This document shows, piece after piece, positions 54,071-62,951 of a stretch of DNA of 64,000 nt; the first letter of the stretch is position 1; the number at the start of each line of letters is the position of its first letter. Under the pieces are notes generated by a model that was given only the letters and a program-made list of their open reading frames with translations, had not been told where the DNA came from and did no database searches. This DNA is from Phaeodactylibacter xiamenensis. Lineage in GTDB: Bacteria; Bacteroidota; Bacteroidia; Chitinophagales; Saprospiraceae. Position numbers and translations under genes: made by a program. The DNA lies in the NCBI RefSeq assembly GCF_000759025.1, contig NZ_JPOS01000038.1, positions 248,001 through 312,000 on the forward strand, read 5' to 3'.

Positions 54071-54907
54071 CTATCGGATCCAAAGGAGGTAGGCTGTCGC
54101 AAACGGGAGCAGGAAGATAAACGCATCGAATCGGTCGAGTAGCCCACCGTGCCCCGGGAGCAGCCCCCCCGAGTCTTTTATCTGCACACTCCGCTTGAGC
54201 ATAGACTCCACCAGGTCGCCCAGCGAGCCAAAAATCACAACGATGGCGGCCAGTACCAGCCAGTCACGCAGGTCCAGCTCCTGAAAAGTGTAGTACAGGA
54301 TCATCCCGAAAACAAGCGTAAAGATCATTCCTCCAGCTGAGCCCTCCCAGGTCTTTTTAGGGGAAATGCGCGGGAAGAGGGGCGTTTTCCCGAACTTAGA
54401 GCCTACAAAGTAAGCGCCGGAATCATTCACCCAGTTCATAACTAAAAGTGCAAAAACGAGATTCGGATAATACAGACCGCTGTCAAAAGCTACAAAAAGC
54501 AGCAGCGCGAAGGGGACGCCGATGTAAACCATACCCAGCATCACAAAGGCTACGTTTTCAAAGGGGCGCTCCGATTTTGTATACAGCTCATAGATGAAGA
54601 CCGAAAAGGTGAACGGAAAAAACAAAAGGGAGGAAATAGCGATAAAGGCTTCCCGGTTTGGTACCAGTTGGAGTTGCACGATGGTGCTCATAAAAAAGGG
54701 CACGAGCCCAAGCCCCAGTGCCAGCATGCGCCGTATCATATCCCGGCGGTGCTGCTTGGTGAGCACGAGCCCGAAGAATTCCCACAGCGCGCCTCCGGTA
54801 ATAACGGCAAACAGGGCCACGAAGCTCACTGGGCCTGCGTAAATGCAGCCTGTTACGACGAGGACGAAAATAATACCGGTAATGGCGCGTTGGATCAGAC
54901 CATTCAT
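54071..54907 (-). CDS. cdsA: Phosphatidate cytidylyltransferase
   Basis: 278 residues with about eight membrane helices. The signature sequence SPKKTWEGSAGGM and the C-terminal motif GDLVESMLKRSVQIKDSGGLLPGHGGLLDRFDA identify CdsA, which makes CDP-diacylglycerol from CTP and phosphatidate. It supplies the substrate for phosphatidylserine synthesis, which feeds the psd enzyme encoded downstream. Confidence 0.96.
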   Translation of the reverse strand: MNGLIQRAITGIIFVLVVTGCIYAGPVSFVALFAVITGGALWEFFGLVLTKQHRRDMIRRMLALGLGLVPFFMSTIVQLQLVPNREAFIAISSLLFFPFTFSVFIYELYTKSERPFENVAFVMLGMVYIGVPFALLLFVAFDSGLYYPNLVFALLVMNWVNDSGAYFVGSKFGKTPLFPRISPKKTWEGSAGGMIFTLVFGMILYYTFQELDLRDWLVLAAIVVIFGSLGDLVESMLKRSVQIKDSGGLLPGHGGLLDRFDAFIFLLPFATAYLLWIR

Positions 54908-54922
54908 GTTTTGGTATATCAG

Positions 54923-55834
54923 TTAGGGCTGCAGGGGCGTTTCTTCAGCCTCCGTTGGTTTTACTTTTGTTAAATAATGCTGGTAAAGATAGTAACTCAA
55001 TCCCGCAATTAGTAATACGGACAAACCGGTCGCCCACCAGTTGACATCTTCAATGGTCGATTCCGCCAACGCATTTTTCTGTATATACTGCCCGGCGATC
55101 TGCATACCATTGATGAAGAAGTGCGCCAGAATAGGTACCCAGAGGCTTCTGGACCACAGGTACAAATAGCCCAGCCCAGCCCCCAGAAATAAGCGTGGGA
55201 AAAAACCGGCAAATTGAAGGTGAAAAGCGCTGAAAATAAAGGCTGCCATCCAGACGGCCAATACGGGGTTCTGCCCCATGCGCTCCAGTTGCTGCTGTAT
55301 GATACCTCTGAACAATAACTCTTCTCCAATTGCCGGGAGAACGGCCACGACGAAAAGCGTGAGCAGGAATTCGCCCGCAGAGTTCATGACCAAAATCCCT
55401 TTGATCATTTCGGCAGCATCGCCCTCCATATTGTTGGCCCAGTCCGGCAAGGGCAACTGCATATTAAGCCAGTACAGAAACTGAGAGAAAATAAAGATGC
55501 CAAAAATAAAGGCCACCGCTGCGGAAAGTATATTGACGGAAGCTCCCCGGTCCAGCCTTAGATAATGTAAGGCTCGTTGGCGGTAAACCAGATAAGCCGT
55601 CAGCGCAGAGGAAACCGTGAATACGAAAAGCTGGGAAAAAAGATTGACTACCCGTACGAGGTTGCGCTCTTCCACCGGGCTTTGTTCATTAAAGCCAGTA
55701 ATCACGGTGTTCAGCTCCAGTCCCTGCAGTTGTGCGGCCAGGTATCCGAGCCCGCTGCCAATTCCGGCTCCCACCATCATAAAGAGGATTAGGAGCAGGA
55801 ATACGCCCAGTGGCGGTAAATTTTCTGTATCCAT
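54923..55834 (-). CDS. CPBP-family intramembrane metalloprotease
   Basis: 303 residues, about seven membrane helices. The CPBP (Abi/CaaX protease-like) motifs are present: EELLFRG with Glu171, Glu172 and Arg176, then FSAFHLQFAG with His205, and HFFINGMQIAG. These form the active site of Rce1-type proteases. Substrate unknown. It starts the run CPBP-cdsA-psd and lies 15 nt before cdsA. Confidence 0.92.
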   Translation of the reverse strand: MDTENLPPLGVFLLLILFMMVGAGIGSGLGYLAAQLQGLELNTVITGFNEQSPVEERNLVRVVNLFSQLFVFTVSSALTAYLVYRQRALHYLRLDRGASVNILSAAVAFIFGIFIFSQFLYWLNMQLPLPDWANNMEGDAAEMIKGILVMNSAGEFLLTLFVVAVLPAIGEELLFRGIIQQQLERMGQNPVLAVWMAAFIFSAFHLQFAGFFPRLFLGAGLGYLYLWSRSLWVPILAHFFINGMQIAGQYIQKNALAESTIEDVNWWATGLSVLLIAGLSYYLYQHYLTKVKPTEAEETPLQP

Positions 55835-55995
55835 AAGTTGGTCTCTATTCCGGTCGAAGTTAGGAAAATTGTGGCAACCTTAGGGCTTCCGGTAACTGGC
55901 GTTGTATTGCGCAGCCGTTGCCCCGGTGTTCAGGCAACCAAGCAGACCGAAAAACGTTCTACAAATTTACTCCTAATCCAAAAATCAAAGATGGC

Positions 55996-56712
55996 ATGCC
56001 AACTCGTCTAAGTGTAAATATCAATAAAGTTGCGCTAATCCGAAACGCCCGGTTGGGCAACCTCCCGAATCTGGTGCAAGTCGCAAAAGACTGCGAACGG
56101 TTCGGAGCAGAAGGCATCACCGTGCACCCCCGCCCGGATGAGCGGCACATCCGCTACAGCGATATTCCGCAGCTAAAAGCCGTGAATACCACCGAGTTCA
56201 ATATAGAAGGCAACCCCACGGAAAAATTTATGGAGCTGGTGCAGCAACACCAGCCCACACAGGCTACGCTTGTGCCGGACAGCCCCGATGTGCTGACCTC
56301 TGATCAGGGGTGGGACACCATTAAGCACAAAGCCTTTTTAAAAGACATCACACAGCAGCTGCACGCATCAGGCGTGAGGGTGTCTGTTTTTGTTGATCCA
56401 GTTGCCAAATATGTGGAAGGGGCGAAGGAGGCAGGTGCAGACCGCATCGAATTCTATACCGGAGATTATGCCAAACAGTTTGAAGCAAACCGGGAGAAAG
56501 CGGTTGCGCCTCACGTTCAGGCTGCAAAGGTGGCCCGGGAAGCCGGGTTGGGTATCAACGCCGGGCACGACCTCAATCTCGACAACCTCCGGTTTTACCA
56601 GGAAAATATCGAAGGCCTGCTTGAAGTTTCAATTGGGCACGCCCTGATCTCTGATGCTCTTTACTTCGGGCTTTCGAATACTATTCAATTGTATTTGCGG
56701 CAGTTGGGGTAG
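55996..56712 (+). CDS. pdxJ: Pyridoxine 5'-phosphate synthase
   Basis: 238 residues, the usual length. It condenses 3-amino-2-oxopropyl phosphate with 1-deoxy-D-xylulose 5-phosphate in vitamin B6 synthesis. The start MPTRLSVNINKVALIRNARL and the motif GAEGITVHPRPDERHI are the family signature. TLVPDSP, RIEFYTGDYA, AGHDLNLDNL and VSIGHALISDAL complete the TIM barrel. I use the ATG at 55996; an upstream ATG would add 26 residues without family match. It is divergent from the CPBP protease. Confidence 0.96.
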   Translation: MPTRLSVNINKVALIRNARLGNLPNLVQVAKDCERFGAEGITVHPRPDERHIRYSDIPQLKAVNTTEFNIEGNPTEKFMELVQQHQPTQATLVPDSPDVLTSDQGWDTIKHKAFLKDITQQLHASGVRVSVFVDPVAKYVEGAKEAGADRIEFYTGDYAKQFEANREKAVAPHVQAAKVAREAGLGINAGHDLNLDNLRFYQENIEGLLEVSIGHALISDALYFGLSNTIQLYLRQLG

Positions 56713-56856
56713 GGACGGGATTGTTTTTGGCGTTCGTTCGGTCGGCTTACCAAAAAGGGTGAAAACAGAAATTTTGGCATCCTTCAAGGCAGCGCATTGG
56801 GAAATCATGGCGTTAAATTGACATAAGGTTAACAAAAACTTAACCTTTAAACTCTT

Positions 56857-56864
56857 TATGTTTG
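56857..56864 (+). promoter_or_regulatory. SusC promoter -7 box
   Basis: TATGTTTG about 55 nt before the susC-like ATG. A strong -33 TTG is not apparent. Confidence 0.4.
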
Positions 56865-56919
56865 TGAAAAGCGCTACTTTAGCGTTTAACTCTACGTCTT
56901 AAAACAAAAAGTAATTAGT

Positions 56920-59900
56920 ATGAAAAAACTCTCACTAGTGCTGGGACTGGTGGTCTTTGCCATTGGTTCCATGCTCGCACAGAGAACTGTCACTGGTACT
57001 ATAAGTGACCAAAACGGCGACCCGCTCCTGGGTGCCAGTATCTTAGTCAAAGGAACAACAACGGGTACAATCACCGATATCGATGGGGCTTACTCCATCA
57101 ATGTAAAGGGTGAAGATGCCATTTTTGTAGTCAGCTACACCGGCTTCGAAACGATGGAAGTAGAGGTGGGCAATCAGACTGCATTGGACATCACTATGAC
57201 AGAAGGTGTGAATCTTCAGGAGGTTGTGGTGGCTGCCCTTGGTATTGAGCGCCAGGAAAAGGCACTTGGTTACTCCGTACAGGAGGTTTCAGGTGCAGAA
57301 CTGGCGGAGACCAAGGAAGTCAACGTTGTGAACTCCCTCAACGGTAAAGTTGCGGGTATTCAGATCCAGGGCGCACCTTCTTCGTTGGGCGGTTCTTCCC
57401 GTATTACCATTCGGGGTTCCAACTCTTTCCTTGGTGATAACCAGCCGCTGTTCGTTGTAGATGGAATCCCGCTGGATAACTCCAACTTCGCTTCCAATGC
57501 GCAGATGCGCGGTTTTGGTGGTGGTACAGCCTATGACTATGGTAACACCATTCAGGACATTGACCCTGAAAGCATCGAAAGCATGACGGTACTGAAAGGT
57601 GCGGCTGCATCTGCACTCTACGGTCAGCGTGGTGCAAACGGTGTTATCCTGATCACAACCAAGGACGGTTCCGGCCGCAAAGGCAAGGGAATTGGTGTTG
57701 AAGTGAACTCAAGCATGACGCTTGATCAGGTGAACAACCTCATCCCTCACCAGCAGGAATACGGCGGCGGTGCCTTGAACACAGGTACCCCACACGGGTT
57801 CAATACTGTAATTCAGGATGGTCAGGAATACCTCTATCCTTCTTACTCAAAGGACGGTTCATGGGGACCAAAGTATGACCCTAACCGTCTGGTTCGCCAC
57901 TGGGACAGCTGGGACCCAGGCAGCCCACTGTACAAAGAAGTACGCCCATGGGTTGCTCCTAACTCCGGCTACGAAGACTTCTTCGAAACAGGTCAGACGC
58001 TACAGAACAGCATCGCGCTTAGTGGCGCTAACGACCAAGGTAACTTCCGCCTGGGCTTCACCAACCTGAGCCAGGCTGGCACTATGCCCAACGGTGAACT
58101 CGAGCGTAACACACTTACCTTCAACTCCGGGTACAAAATCCACGATCGCGTACGTGTGGAACTGGCAGGTAACTACGTTCGTACGGATGCACAAAACCGT
58201 AACGTAACGGGCTACAACAACGGTAATCCAATGCAGGCCTTCACCCAGTGGTGGCAAACACAGCTGGATATGGACCGTCTGCGCAACGATGTCCGCACGG
58301 ATGGTTTCCAGCAGACCTGGAATGCACGTGGCCCTCAAAAGGACGCTGACAACAATCTGTTGTTCTACGATGAGCAGCCCAACTTCTTTGATAACCCATT
58401 CTGGGTACGTGAGAACTTCCTGCAGGAAGATACCCGTAACCGCTTCTTCGGTAATGGTCAGGTAGTTGTTGACCTTGCTGAAGGCCTTTCACTTTCCGGC
58501 CGCGCTGGTACAGATTTCTATCAGTTCAGCACTCGCGAAGGTATTCCAATTCAGTCCGTGGAGACTTCTTACTACGGAGAGGAAGAGCGCCGCTTCCAGG
58601 AAACTAACATGGAAGCAAAGTTGAGCTATAACAAAGACTTCGACCGCATTTCATTGAATGTTGTTGCTGGTGGTAACCGCATGCGTCAGTTCATCCGCCG
58701 TACTTCTGCTGAGACTAATGGCGGTCTGGCACTGGAAGGTTTCTACAATATTAGCAACTCCCTGGCTTCTCCAATCGTATCAACGAACGAGCAGGAGTGG
58801 GGTATCAATAGTGTATTTGGTCTGGCTTCTATCGGCTTTGACAATTGGCTGTACATGGATGTTACCGCTCGTAATGACTGGTCTTCCACGCTTCCGGAAG
58901 GGTCAAATTCTTACTTTTACCCATCCGTTTCATTGAGTGCAGTAATTTCTGACTTACCGGTATTCGGTGGTGCCATCGGCCCGATCTCATTCGCGAAAGT
59001 ACGGGCAAGCTACGCTCAGGTAGGTCTGGATGCTGATCCTTACCGCCTGACAGACGTATTCTCTCCACAGGTGCCTAACTATATGGGCAACCCTCGCTAT
59101 GCGGTACCAAACGGACAGAATAATCCAAATCTTGGCCCAGAGCTTACTTCTGAGTATGAATTTGGTCTTGATCTGCGCATGTTCAATGGCCGATTCGGCA
59201 TTGATATCGCTTACTATGACCGGACTACAGAAGACCAGATATTCTCTGTTCCTGCCTCAGCAGCTACCGGCTATACTTCCAAAATTCTTAATGCCGGTGA
59301 GATGCGCAACTATGGCGTAGAATTCCAGGTAAACGTAGTGCCAATCGAAACTGAGGACTTCCAGTGGAATATTACGCTGAATGCACTGCGCCAGAACAAC
59401 GAGGTGGTTAGCCTTGCTGACGGTGTGGAAAGTATTGCACGTGGAGGCACATGGGCTGCTGACCTTCGTATTGCTGAAGGACTGCCATACATGGCTATCT
59501 TCGGACAAGACTACGTGTTTAATGAAAATGGTGAGCGCCTGGTGGATGAAGACGGGTTCTACCAGTTTACCAGTGAGCGTGTATTCCTCGGTTCTGCGAT
59601 CGCAGACTGGACCGGTGGCCTGCAGACAGGCTTCCGCTACAAGGGGCTCTTTGGTAGCGTTTTGTTTGACTTCCAGAAAGGAGGGGCTATCCACTCTACA
59701 TCTCTGCAGTGGTCTAAGTACTCCGGCATGCACCCTGAGACCGTTTCTTTCAACGGAATCGATGACATTCGTGCCGAAGGTTTGATCCTGCCAGGTGTGA
59801 AGGAAGACGGTACGCCAAACGATATTGCGGTTGATCCACAGGTATATTACCAGACCTACTGGAACCGTGCTGCGCCAAACGTATACGAAGCCAGCTTTAT

Positions 59901-60132
59901 CAAGCTGCGTGACGTACGCCTTGGCTACAAGATTCCTAACCGTCTGTTTGGCAAAGCGCCATTCCGTGACGTAACGGTGTCTATCTTTGGCCGTAACCTG
60001 GCTATCCTTACTGCTGACCTGCCATACCTCGATCCACAGATCATCACAGGTGCTGGTAACGATCAGGGACTGGAAAACGCACAGATTCCTTCTACCCGTT
60101 CTATGGGTGTTAACCTGAGCTTCAAGCTTTAA
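56920..60132 (+). CDS. SusC/RagA-family TonB-dependent outer-membrane receptor
   Basis: 1,070 residues. Signal peptide MKKLSLVLGLVVFAIGSMLAQ is followed by a carboxypeptidase-regulatory-like domain (about 22-105, RTVTGTISDQNGDPLLGASI), the SusC-type TonB box region and plug (about 110-245; VVVAALGIERQEKALGYSVQ, GSSRITIRGSNSFLGDNQPLFVVDGIPLDN), and a 22-strand barrel ending in SMGVNLSFKL. It would import an oligomer (glycan or peptide) together with the SusD-like lipoprotein just downstream. The substrate cannot be told; no glycosidase is within the SusCD transcript. Confidence 0.95.
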   Translation: MKKLSLVLGLVVFAIGSMLAQRTVTGTISDQNGDPLLGASILVKGTTTGTITDIDGAYSINVKGEDAIFVVSYTGFETMEVEVGNQTALDITMTEGVNLQEVVVAALGIERQEKALGYSVQEVSGAELAETKEVNVVNSLNGKVAGIQIQGAPSSLGGSSRITIRGSNSFLGDNQPLFVVDGIPLDNSNFASNAQMRGFGGGTAYDYGNTIQDIDPESIESMTVLKGAAASALYGQRGANGVILITTKDGSGRKGKGIGVEVNSSMTLDQVNNLIPHQQEYGGGALNTGTPHGFNTVIQDGQEYLYPSYSKDGSWGPKYDPNRLVRHWDSWDPGSPLYKEVRPWVAPNSGYEDFFETGQTLQNSIALSGANDQGNFRLGFTNLSQAGTMPNGELERNTLTFNSGYKIHDRVRVELAGNYVRTDAQNRNVTGYNNGNPMQAFTQWWQTQLDMDRLRNDVRTDGFQQTWNARGPQKDADNNLLFYDEQPNFFDNPFWVRENFLQEDTRNRFFGNGQVVVDLAEGLSLSGRAGTDFYQFSTREGIPIQSVETSYYGEEERRFQETNMEAKLSYNKDFDRISLNVVAGGNRMRQFIRRTSAETNGGLALEGFYNISNSLASPIVSTNEQEWGINSVFGLASIGFDNWLYMDVTARNDWSSTLPEGSNSYFYPSVSLSAVISDLPVFGGAIGPISFAKVRASYAQVGLDADPYRLTDVFSPQVPNYMGNPRYAVPNGQNNPNLGPELTSEYEFGLDLRMFNGRFGIDIAYYDRTTEDQIFSVPASAATGYTSKILNAGEMRNYGVEFQVNVVPIETEDFQWNITLNALRQNNEVVSLADGVESIARGGTWAADLRIAEGLPYMAIFGQDYVFNENGERLVDEDGFYQFTSERVFLGSAIADWTGGLQTGFRYKGLFGSVLFDFQKGGAIHSTSLQWSKYSGMHPETVSFNGIDDIRAEGLILPGVKEDGTPNDIAVDPQVYYQTYWNRAAPNVYEASFIKLRDVRLGYKIPNRLFGKAPFRDVTVSIFGRNLAILTADLPYLDPQIITGAGNDQGLENAQIPSTRSMGVNLSFKL

Positions 60133-60154
60133 TTTTAACAATACCGAAACGTTT

Positions 60155-60177
60155 GGCGGGCAATGCTTTCGCCCGCC
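60155..60177 (+). terminator. Hairpin between susC and susD
   Basis: Perfect 7-bp GC stem GGCGGGC/GCCCGCC with a 9-nt loop and a CGTTTTG tail. It may partly terminate transcription or protect the susC mRNA, so that susC and susD products differ in amount. Confidence 0.6.
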
Positions 60178-60220
60178 AGGCGTTTTGTTCGGTGTTTTTT
60201 AACTTAAATAAAAGTTTACA

Positions 60221-61663
60221 ATGAAATATATCTTTCAATATAAGTATGCCCTACTACTAAGCGTACTGCTGGTTGGGTCTACTGCCTGTGAGGATATCAC
60301 AGAGCTAAACATTGACCCGAATAACCCAATCGATGTACCCGCTGTAAACCTGGTGACAGAAGCGGAGTATCAGGTCAATCGTGTACTTTGGAGCCGTGGT
60401 TATAACGCAGAGTGGACCATGCTTTGTGTGCAGCACTGGGCTCAGAATGAGTACGCTGAAGAGTCTCGTTATACCGTAGATGGCAATGACTTTGATGTGG
60501 AATGGGTCGACTTCTATACAGACGTTCTGAAAGAACTTGAAGTGGCAAAAGGAATGATCCAGATGGACGAAACGCTTACAGAAGCGGTGCGGGGCAACCA
60601 GATTGCTATCATTGAAATCCTGATGGTTCATACTTTCCACAATATGGTGGATGCTTTCGGTGATATGCCTTACACACAGGCGTTGAAGAGTATCGAGTTC
60701 CCACTCCCTGCCTATGATACACAGCAGAGCATTTATACGGACCTGCTTGCACGTATGCAGGCGGCTGTTAATGCACTTGATCCTTCTTCTGGTTCATTTG
60801 ATTCCGGCGAATTGATCTATAACGGTGATGTTGACATGTGGCGCAAGCTCGGTAACTCTCTGATGATGCGTATGGCTATGCGTATTGTTGATGTGGACGA
60901 GAACACTGCCAAGACGTACATCGCTTCTGCAGCTGAAGGTGGTATGCTTGAAGGCAATGAGGATAATGCACTGTTTGAATTCTCTTCTGATCCAAATATT
61001 GCAAACCCGCTCTTCATTGATGCTGTAATCAATACCCGTGATGACTTTGCCGTCACTGATGTACTGGTTGACAATCTCAAGGCTATGGGAGACCCTCGTC
61101 TTGATGTGTATGCAGCTCCTACCAACAGTGGTGAAATCGTAGGTATGCCTTATGGCCTGACTGACGGTGATGCATTCGCACTGAAGTCCACAACTTCCCG
61201 TCCAAGCGGAAGGGTACGTGAGGCTACTGCTCCGGCTGTGATCATTGACTTTGCTGAGGTGAACTTCCTGGCAGCTGAGGCTTTCCAGCGTGGAATTCTC
61301 GCTGGAGATGCTGCTGCTGCTTATGCTGCAGGTATCGAAGCGTCTATGAACTACTGGGGTATCACTGATGAGGCTGCGATTGCAGACTACGTTGCTGCTA
61401 ACCCTTACAACGCAGACAACTGGAAAGAGTCTTTGGGCTGGCAAAAGTGGATTGCATTCTACATGAATGGCCCTCAGGCATGGGCAGAATGGCGCCGTCT
61501 GGACTACCCGCAGCTGGAAGTGCCAGCTGCTGCTACCAACGATGTAATCCCTGTTCGCCTGCCTTATCCAATTAGTGAGCAGACGCGTAACAACTCTTCT
61601 TTGCAGGCCGTTACTTCTAACCCTAACGACCTGAGCTCAAAGTTGTGGTGGGACGTGAACTAA
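60221..61663 (+). CDS. SusD/RagB-family lipoprotein (SusD-like type 2)
   Basis: 480 residues. MKYIFQYKYALLLSVLLVGSTAC is a lipoprotein signal with Cys23. EDITELNIDPNNPIDVPAVN and the following TPR-like helices (VQHWAQNEYAEESRY, MVHTFHNMVDAFGDMPYTQA) are typical of the SusD_RagB type 2 family. It forms the lid of the SusC channel and captures ligand at the surface. It lies 88 nt after susC. The C-terminus LPYPISEQTRNNSS, with W-rich KLWWDVN, is also characteristic. Confidence 0.93.
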   Translation: MKYIFQYKYALLLSVLLVGSTACEDITELNIDPNNPIDVPAVNLVTEAEYQVNRVLWSRGYNAEWTMLCVQHWAQNEYAEESRYTVDGNDFDVEWVDFYTDVLKELEVAKGMIQMDETLTEAVRGNQIAIIEILMVHTFHNMVDAFGDMPYTQALKSIEFPLPAYDTQQSIYTDLLARMQAAVNALDPSSGSFDSGELIYNGDVDMWRKLGNSLMMRMAMRIVDVDENTAKTYIASAAEGGMLEGNEDNALFEFSSDPNIANPLFIDAVINTRDDFAVTDVLVDNLKAMGDPRLDVYAAPTNSGEIVGMPYGLTDGDAFALKSTTSRPSGRVREATAPAVIIDFAEVNFLAAEAFQRGILAGDAAAAYAAGIEASMNYWGITDEAAIADYVAANPYNADNWKESLGWQKWIAFYMNGPQAWAEWRRLDYPQLEVPAAATNDVIPVRLPYPISEQTRNNSSLQAVTSNPNDLSSKLWWDVN

Positions 61664-61704
61664 GTTAAGCTCGACAGAGTTAATACTCCGAGTTAATCGT
61701 GTAG

Positions 61705-61734
61705 GGGCTGTTGTTACTGATGTGGCAACAGCCC
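61705..61734 (+). terminator. Hairpin after susD
   Basis: 9-bp stem GGGCTGTTG/CAACAGCCC followed by TTACTTATT. It separates the SusCD pair from the DUF3179 genes. Confidence 0.7.
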
Positions 61735-61765
61735 TTACTTATTCCAGGAATTGTCATCTCCGATT

Positions 61766-62872
61766 ATGAAATATTTATCCCTGTGGGTGGTTCTTGTCAC
61801 CTTGATCTGTGTAGGCTGTTCAGCGGATGTGCCCGTGCCGGAAACTACCATTCCTGCGAGCCCGGGGCCAAAGACCAAAGTAATAGAGGATTGGCTTGCA
61901 GGAAAGCACATAGTCGTGGCGGGAAGTAAAGCCCGCAACGTGGTGGTGGCTTTTGAGCGCGAACTCAACGGCGTGTTGCTAGACTTTCAGGGGGTAGACC
62001 GTAGCTTTCCTGTTATTATGACTGATGCTTCCGGTACCAGCTGGGATGTTTGGGGGCGAGCAGTCAATGGTCCTTTGGCGGGCAGTCAGCTTCGCCCACT
62101 TAATGCCGGAATGGGGTATTGGTTTGTCTTTAGCGCATCTTATCCCGGGCTTGAACTGCATGAGGCGGGAGGTATCGATGCGCCCCTGGCATGGGATACA
62201 CTACCGGGATGGAGTATTCCGGAAGCAGGGGTGGCGCAGGGAGCAGACTTTAATGAGATAGAAGCCCTTGACAATCCCCAGTTCATACAATACCATCCTT
62301 TCGAAATTTCACCGGATGATGGGTTTTACCTAACAGATGAAGACCTGGTCGTTGTGGTCCGAATCAACGGAGAAACAAAAGTCTATCCACACGCTATCCT
62401 AAACTGGCACGAAATCATAAACGACGAAGTCGGCGGAATCCCGGTTTCGGTTACTTACAGTCCGCTAACCGGGACCGCAAAAGTGTGGGAAAGAGACAGT
62501 ATCCTTTATGGAGTGTCTGGGCTGATCTACAACAATAATATGCTGGCTTTCGACCGATTCACAGAGAGTTTTTGGTGGCAGCTGGAAGGCAGGTGCATAT
62601 TTGGAGGATTACAGGGGGAATCACTGGCGCTGCGGCATTATCTGGAAACGACCTGGGGAACCTGGACAAGAGTGGATCCCTCTCCGGTGGTTGTATCTGA
62701 CCTGCAAGGTAGCGGCTATGCTTACAGGGATTTCCCCTATGGTGATTATCAGACCAATGACCATATTACCTACCCGTTACTTTTTGAGGACCACCGCCTT
62801 CCATCCAAGGAGCGGGTCTTCGCAGTTGTTGCGGATGGGAGGTGCAAGGTATACCCGCTGAATGTCTTTTAG
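61766..62872 (+). CDS. DUF3179-domain lipoprotein, copy 1
   Basis: 368 residues. MKYLSLWVVLVTLICVGC is a lipoprotein signal with Cys18. The DUF3179 core runs DLVVVVRINGETKVYPHAIL, NWHEIINDEVGGIPVSVTYS, PLTGTAKVW, MLAFDRFTESFWWQLEGRC and ETTWGTW. The family is named for a CPL(C/T) motif; this copy has Ser where the second copy has Cys (VTYSPLTGTA against VTYCPLTGTG). Function unknown. It sits 102 nt after SusD and before a tandem paralog. Confidence 0.85.
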   Translation: MKYLSLWVVLVTLICVGCSADVPVPETTIPASPGPKTKVIEDWLAGKHIVVAGSKARNVVVAFERELNGVLLDFQGVDRSFPVIMTDASGTSWDVWGRAVNGPLAGSQLRPLNAGMGYWFVFSASYPGLELHEAGGIDAPLAWDTLPGWSIPEAGVAQGADFNEIEALDNPQFIQYHPFEISPDDGFYLTDEDLVVVVRINGETKVYPHAILNWHEIINDEVGGIPVSVTYSPLTGTAKVWERDSILYGVSGLIYNNNMLAFDRFTESFWWQLEGRCIFGGLQGESLALRHYLETTWGTWTRVDPSPVVVSDLQGSGYAYRDFPYGDYQTNDHITYPLLFEDHRLPSKERVFAVVADGRCKVYPLNVF

Positions 62873-62951
62873 CGATGGTTAGTGTTCGGGCGGGGACAGT
62901 TGCCATGGCAAAAACAACTTAACTTTACTATTTACTTTAATACGCGGGCTT